Shown here in pieces: positions 11,077 to 18,829 of a stretch of 64,000 nucleotides of DNA. Location of the stretch: assembly GCA_028554795.2 (NCBI GenBank), contig CM068842.1:22044590-22108589 (forward strand), in the 5' to 3' direction. The stretch comes from Sinohyriopsis cumingii. Taxonomy: Eukaryota > Mollusca > Bivalvia > Unionida > Unionidae. Every line of letters starts with the position of its first letter. Position 1 is the first letter of the stretch. The notes beneath the pieces are model-generated. The model saw nothing but the letters and a program-made list of their open reading frames with translations, made no database searches and had not been told where the DNA came from. Both the position numbers and the translations under genes were made by a program.

Positions 11077-11412
11077 AGTAGTAAGGTGGGATACATTAGC
11101 GTCAATGGGAATTAGCATTAAAAACACCCCTGGGTCAGATTAGCGTCAAGGGAAATTTAACATGGAGAAAAATCGTGGGTCAGATTAGCGTCAAGGGAAA
11201 TTAACATGGAGAAAAATCGTGGGACGGTTTAGCGTCAAGGGAATTTAAACAGGGTGGGACTTTATAGCGTCAAGGGAAATTGAACATGGGGATTTTTTTA
11301 AAAATTTTTTTTAAATTTAAATTTAAATTTAAATTTAAAAAAGGGTAGGCAATTGAAAGGCTATCTCTTTTCGAGAAATATGGCTGGCCCTGAAAAGGGC
11401 CTTTGGGTTTAT
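11077..11412 (+). repeat. Left terminal inverted repeat, copy A
   Basis: Matches the reverse complement of 32001-32329. It contains an ATTTAA hexamer array (about 11308-11340) and five TTAGCGTCAA motifs at 11096, 11140, 11185, 11229 and (as ATAGCGTCAA) 11264, spaced 44-45 nt for the first four. The inner end carries a histone-type stem-loop. Confidence 0.9.
11386..11401 (-). terminator. Histone-type 3' stem-loop
   Basis: In mRNA sense it reads AAA then GGCCCTTTTCAGGGCC then AGCCA: a 6-bp stem, TTTC loop and flanks like the metazoan histone consensus. A purine block CGAAAAGAGA follows about 12 nt later, like a U7 target. It ends the terminal gene at 11501-12018. Confidence 0.8.
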
Positions 11413-11500
11413 TCTGCTTCTTCTATTTCCTCCATTTCCTCATCCATCCCCTAATCTTTCCCCAAATTCCTTTGTTCTTCCTTTTTTCTTTTTCAGGTAA

Positions 11501-12018
11501 TCAGTCTGGGTGACCCATAGCCCTGAACTTCTCTTGTATCTTGATCCAATTTTGATTGACTTTGTCAAAGGCCTCTTTCTTCTTTATTGTTTCCTCATCC
11601 TGTTTTTCTTGACTCCATTTTTCTTTTATCTTTTTCACCTCTTCAGTCATCACTTGTTTCATTATTTCTTCTCCTTTTTTAACTTGTTCAGTCCCCTCTT
11701 CATATATGACAACTCCGTCCAATACACTATATGTTCTAGGAAGCACCGGACTTGGATGACATAATCCAGTGCTTCCTTCAAACTCCCCACTCTGACATAC
11801 GGTGGGTCAATAAATCCTCTTGATTTGTTGACTTCATCTTCTATCATTCCTTCTATTATATGTCTGGCAGTCTTTATACGTTCGACTTGACTGGTTACCA
11901 AGTGTTCTTTATCTTCATACTCCTATTCCTTTTGTATCCTTTCTATAGCGTATTCTGCATCTATTATCCAGAAATAGATATGCCTCAATTGATTAAATAA
12001 ATCAGTCACTTGCGTCAT
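11501..12018 (-). pseudogene. Terminal-cassette helical protein, broken
   Basis: The frame starts MTQVTDLFNQLRH at 12018, meets an in-frame TAG after about 31 codons, continues as an open helical segment (start near 11901), and needs a frameshift near 11680-11700 to reach a Lys/Glu-rich coiled-coil tail ending at 11501. I do not recognise a function. Its promoter and 5' leader are almost identical to those of 54581-54970 in copy B, but the coding sequence is largely different. The histone-type stem-loop follows about 100 nt after the stop. Probably a small helical, coiled-coil protein before decay. Confidence 0.55.
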
Positions 12019-12079
12019 CTTGTCTAGATTATTCTTTGTAGAATGGTTTGAACGACGAATACTGTGGGTTCTTATACGA

Positions 12080-12178
12080 AAAGCGCGGACGTGAAGGAAA
12101 ACATCCCCCTAAAAACATAAAATTGATCTTACCTAGATCATGACCAAACAACGCGCGGACGTGAAGGAAAACATCCCC
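12080..12178 (-). promoter_or_regulatory. Two copies of terminal-gene promoter element plus TATA-like box
   Basis: On the minus strand the core GATGTTTTCCTTCACGTCCG occurs at about 12153-12178 and 12080-12108. The second is followed by a GTATAAG box at about 12071-12077, about 55 nt upstream of the ATG at 12018. The same double arrangement occurs at 54424-54530 in copy B. Confidence 0.65.
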
Positions 12179-12494
12179 TACTTTCTCATTTCATATAATA
12201 AAACCAAAACTATACTCTCCACATACGCTAAGAAACATTAAACAAACCCATAATCTACTATTTACACAAACTTACGTGAGCAGTTACAAACACAAACACA
12301 AACACAAACACACAAAATGAACAATAAAGAAACCCATAATCCACTATTCACACAAACATACCTGAGCTCTTACAAACACAAACACACAAACACATACCCT
12401 CACACAATGAAAAAAGAGTTAGTGTTTATATTTACACTACTCTACCTACACACATTGGCAAATTAATAGTTATTTCTTTTCTATAGTATTGGGT
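12179..12494. other. AC-rich spacer between terminal cassettes
   Basis: Contains CACAAACACAAACA-type repeats (12290-12420) and a conserved block CTACACACATTGGCAAAT near 12444-12463 that also lies downstream of the other stem-loops. No gene seen. Confidence 0.5.
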
Positions 12495-12509
12495 AGCCTA
12501 TAAAGGGCT
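12495..12509 (-). terminator. Decayed histone-type 3' stem-loop
   Basis: In mRNA sense AGCCCTTTATAGGCT followed by ACCCAATAC and GAAAAGAAATAAC. One stem base is lost relative to the perfect AGCCCTTTTAAGGGCT at 54188-54203, shortening the stem to 4 bp. Flanks and the purine block are retained. Confidence 0.65.
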
Positions 12510-12535
12510 GTTTTTTGAACTCCAGATGCACCTAT

Positions 12536-12844
12536 CTAATGGTGGCACCTTCCAGGACTGGCGCCACACACACATCTTTGACTCCAGTCTCTTTTTACTT
12601 TTTGTCTTGAGAGTGCAGAGGCGGGATGATTCGCTTCAGCACCCCAATCCTCTGTCTCGGGAATATTGTATGACAGCCTCTCTCCTATTTTCTTTTCCTC
12701 TTCTTCCCTCTCTCTTCTCTCCTCCTCTACCTTCTTTATTCTTGCTTCTTCTACGATAGCCTCCGCTGATAGTTCGTTTGCTATGCGCCTGGCATATTCC
12801 AGGTACATCTGGAGTTCTAGCAGCTTCACAATCCTTGTATTCAT
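12536..12844 (-). CDS. Terminal-cassette coiled-coil protein, 102 aa
   Basis: Starts MNTRIVKLLELQMYLEYARR at 12844. Residues 1-35 are predicted helical, then a highly charged Glu/Arg/Lys segment (about 36-57) looks like a single helix or coiled coil, and the C-terminus has a short CVCG pair. The copy at 53852-54160 is the same length and nearly identical, which argues for a real gene. A TATAAAT box lies about 52 nt upstream and the promoter element just beyond it. The stem-loop after it is damaged in this copy. Function unknown. Confidence 0.7.
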   Translation of the reverse strand: MNTRIVKLLELQMYLEYARRIANELSAEAIVEEARIKKVEEERREREEEEKKIGERLSYNIPETEDWGAEANHPASALSRQKVKRDWSQRCVCGASPGRCHH

Positions 12845-12895
12845 TCTCTTGCTGTTAACAGGTCGACGATGGGCCCAACTGACGATTAGTTTTTA

Positions 12896-12934
12896 ATTTA
12901 TAGTGAAAGCGCGGACGTGAAGGAAAACATCCCC
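12896..12934 (-). promoter_or_regulatory. Terminal-gene promoter element and TATA box
   Basis: The shared core lies at 12906-12934 with TATAAAT at 12896-12902 (minus), for the gene starting at 12844. A second, degraded copy (CGCGCGGACC-type) is at about 12982-12994. Confidence 0.65.
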
Positions 12935-12994
12935 CTAAAAACATAAAATTCATCTTACATAGATCATGACCAAAAAACAACAACGCGCGGACCT

Positions 12995-13312
12995 AAAAGA
13001 AACATTCACTCACTTTTTTATGCTACCCATCACTATTGTAAAATTTTTTATAAATCACTTCAATAGACTATTTACATACGCAAAGCAATCCAATCTAACC
13101 CCAAATCTACACCTCAAACACCAAAAAAGACATGATTTTAATCTACTATCCACACCAACCTACTTGATCACTTACAAACACACAAACACACAATCCTGTA
13201 CACAAACACATACCCTCACATTTTTTTGAAAAAGAGTTAGTGTTTATATTCACTCTACTCTACCTACACACATTGGCAAATCGATCGTTATTTCTTTTCT
13301 AGAGTATTGGGT
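12995..13312. other. Spacer between terminal cassettes
   Basis: Paralogous to 12179-12494: AC-rich repeats, then a block ending CATTGGCAAATCGATCG. The 87-aa plus-strand frame here is His/Thr-rich repeat translation and is not supported in copy B. Confidence 0.5.
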
Positions 13313-13328
13313 AGCCCTGAAAAGGGCT
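13313..13328 (-). terminator. Histone-type 3' stem-loop
   Basis: In mRNA sense AGCCCTTTTCAGGGCT followed by ACCCA and, 12-13 nt on, GAAAAGAAATAACG. Perfect 6-bp stem with TTTC loop, 29 nt after the stop of 13358-13720. Confidence 0.8.
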
Positions 13329-13357
13329 GTTTTTTTTGTTTGCTATGGCATTCTTTT

Positions 13358-13720
13358 TTAGTTTCTAAGAATGCGATGTCCTCTGAGGATAGACTTTCTG
13401 GCGATAGGTCTGCTTCTTCGGAAAGAGAAGAAGAACTCTTTGGTGTCGATACGACAATCGACAAAGCCTCTGTCAGCTTCAGGTTGCTGCTGCTGTTGTT
13501 GTTGTTGTTGCTGCTGTTGCTGCTGTCTCTGAAGTCTGTACTTCTCTGTCAATTCTTCTTTTTCCCTGTTCATTTCTTCTCTGAAGAGCTCTTCTATCAT
13601 GTCTTCAGTGATTTTTAACATTCTCACATTCTCTATTTCTTCTGGCTTCGGTATCAGACTGTGTCTGACCCTATGCAAATTCACGTAGGCTTCGTTGAGC
13701 TTAGCTAGTTTGGAACACAT
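13358..13720 (-). CDS. Terminal-cassette polyglutamine coiled-coil protein, 120 aa
   Basis: The first ATG gives MCSKLAKLNEAYVNLHRVRH. Residues 1-60 form Glu/Lys-rich helices; a run of about 15 glutamines follows (CAA/CAG mixture); the tail is Arg-rich and ends RGHRILRN. The ortholog at 45242-45610 differs mainly in glutamine-run length. The helical core resembles that of the 54581 gene, suggesting duplicated paralogs. The promoter element lies at 13784-13812 and a histone-type stem-loop follows. Function unknown. Confidence 0.7.
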   Translation of the reverse strand: MCSKLAKLNEAYVNLHRVRHSLIPKPEEIENVRMLKITEDMIEELFREEMNREKEELTEKYRLQRQQQQQQQQQQQQQQPEADRGFVDCRIDTKEFFFSFRRSRPIARKSILRGHRILRN

Positions 13721-13783
13721 CTTCTTAGGAGGATGAGTCGACAATGGATGGTTAGACTGGAAACAACCCCGGTTCTTAAAGTC

Positions 13784-13812
13784 AAAGTGCGGACGTGAAG
13801 GAAAACATCCCC
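13784..13812 (-). promoter_or_regulatory. Terminal-gene promoter element
   Basis: The core GATGTTTTCCTTCACGTCCG lies on the minus strand upstream of the gene at 13720, with an ACTTTAAGAACC segment in the TATA position. It matches 45149-45177 in copy B. Confidence 0.65.
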
Positions 13813-13942
13813 CACACGGTTTTCGAGCCGCAACGTTCAGTGAGTGTTATGGGAGGGATAGTAAGAAATGAAAGAGCATCAATCCAACATTCTTATAGCT
13901 AAACAAAAGACAAAGGCATTTTTTTTTCAAAACACAACATTT

Positions 13943-13948
13943 TTTATT
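13943..13948 (-). terminator. Poly(A) signal after the protease gene
   Basis: AATAAA on the minus strand, 91 nt after the protease stop; conserved at 45017-45022 in copy B. Confidence 0.65.
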
Positions 13949-14038
13949 CAAAAATCACTGAACACTAAACAACAACTCTAACATTTTTAACAATAATCCA
14001 ACACTATAACATCAAACAATTTTTTCTCAATTTACAGT

Positions 14039-14599
14039 CTACTTTAAACAGGGCTGACAACGTTGTGAATGAAATTGTGATTTCCACTGTTGGAAATCAT
14101 TAGGCCATTGATGGACACTACGTTTCCTAGCTTGAGACAAAAGATAAGCATAATGGTCACAAAACCATCGATCTACTTTCACATCGTTTCTAGTAGAAGA
14201 ACGAGGATCAAAATGAGTCACTATATGTTCTAAGGAATAGCCCAGGCTGCGATGATGCAGAAAATACACACAGTACTGTCCACACACCAAGGAATCTGTG
14301 CCTTGTAATTTCACATTATTGAATCGGGTGGTTTGAGCATTTCTTCTCATAAAGTCGATGATATCGTCTTCCAAAGGGGGCAATCCGTACGAATCAAAAT
14401 ATTCCACACATCCTTCTTGAGGAAAGTAGACGGCTACCCAATGGGTTCCTGGGAGATGACTGTCGTCCGTGTTGATCACGTAAGCTTGATGGTCTTTAGG
14501 TTTGCGATGAGGGAGTTCATCTTTAGCACAGACGACAGGATTCCAAGAAGCCGTATACGAACTGTGGTTCAAAAGGTAATAAAGTTCCCAGGTATCCAT
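14039..14599 (-). CDS. PRO: Adenain-like cysteine protease (PRO), 186 aa
   Basis: A maturation protease of the adenovirus-protease (C5/Ulp1-related) type that would cleave capsid precursors. The catalytic His lies in GTHWVAVYF, the acidic partner in EYFDSYGLPP, and the Gln/Cys pair in LVCGQYCVYFL, in the expected order. The start MDTWELYYLLNHSSY is the first ATG; upstream in-frame codons lack one. It closes the capsid gene block, 23 nt after the gene that ends at 14623, and is followed by AATAAA. The copy in B has a frameshift. Length is normal for the family. Confidence 0.9.
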   Translation of the reverse strand: MDTWELYYLLNHSSYTASWNPVVCAKDELPHRKPKDHQAYVINTDDSHLPGTHWVAVYFPQEGCVEYFDSYGLPPLEDDIIDFMRRNAQTTRFNNVKLQGTDSLVCGQYCVYFLHHRSLGYSLEHIVTHFDPRSSTRNDVKVDRWFCDHYAYLLSQARKRSVHQWPNDFQQWKSQFHSQRCQPCLK

Positions 14600-14622
14600 T
14601 GTTTTGTGTGGTTTTTTCTTCT

Positions 14623-15108
14623 TCAAAGGTAATAATACGTTGTCAATTCGATCCTGACTTTTTGCTTGAAAATGTCTGACGAATAAACGGTTATTCGTTC
14701 TGTTTCCTCACTCTGATTCAGGAGAGCTTCGATACGATGGATCTCTTGAGTGGTTAATGGTGGACAAGAATGTTCACGCAAGTCTTTATACCACTGGTGC
14801 AACACGTCTTTGTTCGAGATGAGACTCCAAGCTTCGTCCAGATACTCGTCCAATTTGTCTTCTTGACTCAACATCAGGCATTTATCGTGTTGAATTTGAC
14901 TGGGATGATCGTTTTGACATCCATAGCAATTTATCTTGATCAATTCCGTCATTTTTTCCACCAAGTGTTTGGCAAAACAGGAGACTAAATGGGCTTCTTG
15001 TTCTGGCCATCTCGATTTCATCATGATCACTTCTTCTTTTTACACGGTCTCCTCACATTCCATCTTTAAAGTTTCTCCACTAGGTAAAGAGGGATAACAG
15101 TCTTCCAT
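14623..15108 (-). pseudogene. Conserved Polinton protein between capsid and protease, with early stop
   Basis: The copy-B homolog (43801-44304) is a 167-aa protein with a Cys motif NCYGCQNDHPSQIQHDKC and a C-terminal helical part. In A the frame starts MEDCYPSLPSGETLK at 15108 but ends at a TAA after 22 codons and lacks about 27 nt present in B. Translation could restart at an ATG near 15024, giving nearly the whole conserved domain. The CYGC...HPSQ..H..C signature recurs in animal Polintons as I recall them; its role is unknown. Its place beside the capsid gene suggests a virion or assembly role. Confidence 0.65.
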
Positions 15109-15113
15109 GGCTT

Positions 15114-16436
15114 CTAATAATCTAGAATGACTTCTCTCAAACTGTTGATTTCTATCGTATTGTCGAATTCTGCATACAGGATAACGTTCACTGTGTTTTC
15201 TGCGCGTAAAGCTTCTGCAAACTGAATTTCCACACGAATTTGGCCGGATTTTATAGGGTGGAAATGTCCCTCGTCGCTGCCTTGGTCTGGAGTGAAATCG
15301 AAAGCCCACAAAGCGTAGCCTCCTGCATAATCGTCGTACGAAATACCATGACTGGTGTTGGTTCCTAACTGTCCGGTAGTTTCGTACACGGACAAGTACG
15401 ATCTCAAATAATTCTTCGCGGCACCAAAGTTAGGCTCAAAGGGTCGGGTACACAAGGTCTTGCCATCGCGACTGACTTCAATCTTGGACACATTGTAATG
15501 ATGAAAGTTGAAAGGATTTTCGTGGTAGGCTCCGTTGAAGGCTGAATTCTTGACGATACCAACAATCAAACGTTTGGGTAACTGTCCTTGGAACAGATGA
15601 TCTTCGATCATCGATCGCTGTCCCGCAGGAATGGTGAAGGTTTTCACTTCCACGCGTCGGATTGGATACTTGGCGGTCGTTCTGCTCAATGTCTGACTGA
15701 TGTCGTTACCTACTTTAGGTAACACTTCTACGCGACGCACGTAGAGTCTGGCTTCTTCGATTTTGGTTTTGTAAGGGGAATTTTCTGCAGCCATCAAATG
15801 GAAAGCGGCACTGCTGCGATTCAGTCTCAAGCGGATATCCACCCCGTTCAGCAAATACTTTTCTTGTAACCACATGTCCAAATGCAAGCGATCCATCAGT
15901 TCTAAACTACGACTTCGATGAATTTTCTTTCGTCGTTCTACAAATCCCGTTGTATTTTGAGCATCCCCAGCAACTGTAATGCTGTTGAACCTAGTCGCTT
16001 GGTCAGGTTTCCATACCACGCAAGCATCTAGATGAGTGTTCTTGGCTTCTTTTCCGTACGTCAAGAGATTTTCCAGGTAGCCTCGATAAGGGTAAGTATC
16101 CATGCTGCTGCTGACCAGTTTGTTATTCAAGTACAAGTCCACTTCACTAAACAAGGAATGCATGAAATTATTGACGGGAGCTACTACATCATCATCGGCT
16201 AGGTCAGCGTTGGGTGGTTCGAACACTTTCACTTTTAAGTATAGGTAACTGCTATTCAGATCGATGTAATCTTCGGGCTGTCCTTTGATTTCAAACTCGA
16301 TGGGAGCGGAATCGGTCAATGAGGAGACCGGGTGAAATTCCACCCACTGGGATTCTTGCATCGTCATCATGGTGGGGGGCATGGCAAACATATCCAGTTC
16401 CGTCTTGGAACAAGCACAAGACTCTCGGTGCATCAT
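15114..16436 (-). CDS. MCP: Major capsid protein (double jelly-roll, hexon-like), 440 aa
   Basis: Contains WVEFHPVSSLTDSAPIEFEI, SSYLYLKVKVF, NNFMHSLFSEVDLYLNNKLV and PYRGYLENLLTYG, the conserved N-terminal jelly-roll signatures of the Polinton/adintovirus major capsid. The second half carries LPKVGNDISQTLSRT, FQGQLPKRLIVGIV and YDDYAGGYALWAFDFTPD. About 440 aa is slightly short of typical members but complete at both ends, starting at the tandem ATGs at 16436. It would form the icosahedral shell. It follows the pVI/pX-like gene at 16453 and precedes the small Cys protein. Two segments (about residues 75-85 and 135-170) differ strongly from copy B. Confidence 0.9.
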   Translation of the reverse strand: MMHRESCACSKTELDMFAMPPTMMTMQESQWVEFHPVSSLTDSAPIEFEIKGQPEDYIDLNSSYLYLKVKVFEPPNADLADDDVVAPVNNFMHSLFSEVDLYLNNKLVSSSMDTYPYRGYLENLLTYGKEAKNTHLDACVVWKPDQATRFNSITVAGDAQNTTGFVERRKKIHRSRSLELMDRLHLDMWLQEKYLLNGVDIRLRLNRSSAAFHLMAAENSPYKTKIEEARLYVRRVEVLPKVGNDISQTLSRTTAKYPIRRVEVKTFTIPAGQRSMIEDHLFQGQLPKRLIVGIVKNSAFNGAYHENPFNFHHYNVSKIEVSRDGKTLCTRPFEPNFGAAKNYLRSYLSVYETTGQLGTNTSHGISYDDYAGGYALWAFDFTPDQGSDEGHFHPIKSGQIRVEIQFAEALRAENTVNVILYAEFDNTIEINSLREVILDY

Positions 16437-16452
16437 TTTTTTTTGTTTTTTC

Positions 16453-16899
16453 TCAATAATCGAAAACGTCTAAGTCTCGAACGGTTCTTCTTTTCTTGGC
16501 CTTTCTAGCTTGAAGTCTGGTGAAAGGGTGTTTTCTGCGTCGTCTCTTTCTGCCTTGTCCTTGCTGAATGCCTGATTCGGTAGCGTGCAGGGCATTTATA
16601 GGTGTGTCTCGTCGGCCTAAAATGTCTTTACCCGTTTGCAGCAAGACATTTTTGCCTGCCCTCATGAAGGCTTCTTTAGGGTTTTGTTTGTCGATGATGA
16701 CATTTTGGAGAAATTCTTTGCCTTGCGTCAGTGCCGCATCTTTCAAGGCGTGCAATCCGCGTGTCACCATCGGTTTCAACACTGGGGCCACCGAACGAAA
16801 GGCCGATTTTACCATATCTCCTAAACCGTGTCCTCGCTGTGTAACAAGATAACCGGGTGGGATATTTCGGATTAACAACAGAACACGTTTTGACGACAC
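16453..16899 (-). CDS. Minor virion protein, pVI/pX-like
   Basis: The frame reads GYLVTQRGHGLGDMVKSAFR, a Gly-rich segment plus amphipathic helix seen in the adenovirus pVI/pX-like minor capsid proteins of Polintons, then a very basic tail RKRRRRKHPFTRLQARKAKK. No ATG precedes the conserved GYLVTQRGHG; the 148-codon frame opens at GTG and the first ATG (16815) is downstream of it. The normal start was probably lost when the repeat at 16967-17877 inserted upstream. The gene is missing from copy B by deletion. Confidence 0.6.
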   Translation of the reverse strand: MSSKRVLLLIRNIPPGYLVTQRGHGLGDMVKSAFRSVAPVLKPMVTRGLHALKDAALTQGKEFLQNVIIDKQNPKEAFMRAGKNVLLQTGKDILGRRDTPINALHATESGIQQGQGRKRRRRKHPFTRLQARKAKKRRTVRDLDVFDY

Positions 16900-16966
16900 A
16901 TATATGGTTTAATGTGGCGATTTATATGAGTAGTGGATTATGAAGATGTGTGCGTATTTATAATCC

Positions 16967-17877
16967 AAATATTGGATCTATTTAACAAAAAACGCACAGT
17001 TTCAAAGATGGAAAAAATATACAAATAAATTTAGTTCAGTAACCCTAAAATACAGGATAAATGATTTCACAAATGATTCAATAATTAAAAGATGAATATA
17101 GTTCACTCAAATAGTAAACGATGCAAGTCTTTACACATGGTAAAAAAATGTATTCGCTCAGGTAGCGAAATTATGTCACTAAACAAGAACGGATATACAA
17201 TCTGTCCTTCCAGTCCTGAATAATACACTGGGTCTTACTAACCCAAAATTAGCATACAGCTAAAAATACATGTGTGGAGATGCACTCCGTCACCCGTGCA
17301 CCATATCCGCTCCACAGCTCCTCCGAATCAATTTCACAACCAATATAGACTCCGGACCCTCGGAATACTATGATCACTTGAAACATTAGACCCTCCGGAC
17401 ACTTGAAATATTAGACGCTCCGAACCCCCTGATCCTTTGACGGCTCTACAGCTGGGTCACCTTAGTCACTCTTGACACTCCGGACGCTAGACATTAGACG
17501 CTCCGGCACCTTAAACGCTCCGGACACACGGACGTTTCTACACTCTGACAACACCGGACACCCCGGATATTCCTACCATCAAAACTCTCAGGCCTACAGC
17601 TGGAGTTGTGCGAATCCTTTAAGCAGGCCGCTTGCTGACAAAACCATTAGTATTGTAAAGGTCCTTTACATGTAGTAACATATTTATACCTTTAGAATTT
17701 TCGTTATTCTTTATCAAAGGCACCTTGCACGTGTGGCACAGGACGAATCGTACTCACGATTTCGAAATACATAGACCATATTATAATCACCCTCGGGTAT
17801 CGTTGTACAGAGAAAAAGAAACGAAACCCGAGTACATGTATTTAATTAACAACATTTACACCATTCCGTGACATGCT
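16967..17877 (-). repeat. Unclassified interspersed repeat, copy 2, inside Polinton A
   Basis: Begins AATATTGGATCTATTTAAC and ends ACCATTCCGTGACATGC, like the host copy at 7919-9385, and shares its CACTCAAATAGT and CTACAGCTGGAG segments. Internally it has a locally repeated CTCCGGAC motif (17330-17570). It separates the penton-like gene from the pVI/pX-like gene and no Polinton gene is seen in it. Confidence 0.6.
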
Positions 17878-17911
17878 GTCGTGCAACCCCTCGGTACACT
17901 GGATACATGAC

Positions 17912-18829
17912 TTACGAATCGTGAGAAAACCGCTTTCGAAAATGGAGTTTCACCGTGACTTTTCCTTTGGTGAATGGAATATTTTGTCCCAGATCTCCTT
18001 TTATAGCAATGTTGACCGTGTCCAAATACGACTTGCTGACAGGCAAATAATGAGGATGTACAAATTCCCGGTGGACGTGATAGGTGTTTCCACCTTCCTG
18101 GTCACTGGTTGTGGTACTATCCACTTTGAAAGGAATGACACGCAGTAACGGTACGGAGGTGTGTCCCACCACGTTGTACTCCACCACATCGGAGTACACA
18201 AACATCAAATTCAGTCCTTGATTTAGTTCTACCGGTTTTCCAAACGCTCTGTAAAAATCCATATTACTGTTGATCTTGGGGCTCCAATTGTTTGCGACCA
18301 TTGTTGGATGTCCACCAATAATTTCAAACAAACTACCATTGAACCTGAAGGACAACATTTGGGTATCCGGAAATTTCATCAGTAAGCGACGAACCACTTT
18401 ATGGTAGTCCAGTGTGACACGTTTACTTTGTTTGTTCAGGGCTTTGCCAAAGGCTAACTCTAACCTGTCCGCAATAGTGTCCACCAAATGTTGGCCACTA
18501 AAATAAAACCCTGCCGGAATTTTCAAGGTGTGGATACTGAAGGCTGGATTGCTGGCTGGTCTTGTGTCCCCTGAAAACCCGATTTTGTTGATTTCTTCCT
18601 CCAATTGGGCATTCAGGATTTCCACCTCAAAAAAGTTTTGCTTTTCAGTGATGTTTTTGATTTGTGTAGGGTAAATTATTTCTACTAAAGCCACTTCCCA
18701 ATGGGCTTCGTGATCTAACGGGATGGCTTGAGGTAATTTGGCCGTGTAACAGCACAACGTGTTGTTGGGAAACACCTCCATGGAACTGTCACTGGGTAAG
18801 GTTAAGTAAAATTCGTTTTGGTGACTCAT
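17912..18829 (-). CDS. Penton-like minor capsid protein, 305 aa
   Basis: Starts MSHQNEFYLTLPSDSSMEVF, followed by NTLCCYTAKLPQAIPL and HWEVALVEIIYP, the conserved N-terminus of the Polinton minor capsid (penton/PY) protein, a single jelly-roll. The C-terminus has HREFVHPHYLPVSK and DTVNIAIKGDLGQNIPFTKG. The start overlaps the stop of the membrane-protein gene by 4 nt (ATGA). The middle (about residues 65-210) is highly divergent from copy B although the first 60 residues are almost the same. Likely located at capsid vertices. Confidence 0.8.
   Translation of the reverse strand: MSHQNEFYLTLPSDSSMEVFPNNTLCCYTAKLPQAIPLDHEAHWEVALVEIIYPTQIKNITEKQNFFEVEILNAQLEEEINKIGFSGDTRPASNPAFSIHTLKIPAGFYFSGQHLVDTIADRLELAFGKALNKQSKRVTLDYHKVVRRLLMKFPDTQMLSFRFNGSLFEIIGGHPTMVANNWSPKINSNMDFYRAFGKPVELNQGLNLMFVYSDVVEYNVVGHTSVPLLRVIPFKVDSTTTSDQEGGNTYHVHREFVHPHYLPVSKSYLDTVNIAIKGDLGQNIPFTKGKVTVKLHFRKRFSHDS

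Noticed and set aside
11386-11401. Stem-loop read as a bacterial rho-independent terminator or random palindrome
   Set aside because: The setting is eukaryotic, and loop, flanks, downstream purine block and repeated placement after stop codons fit histone 3' ends much better.
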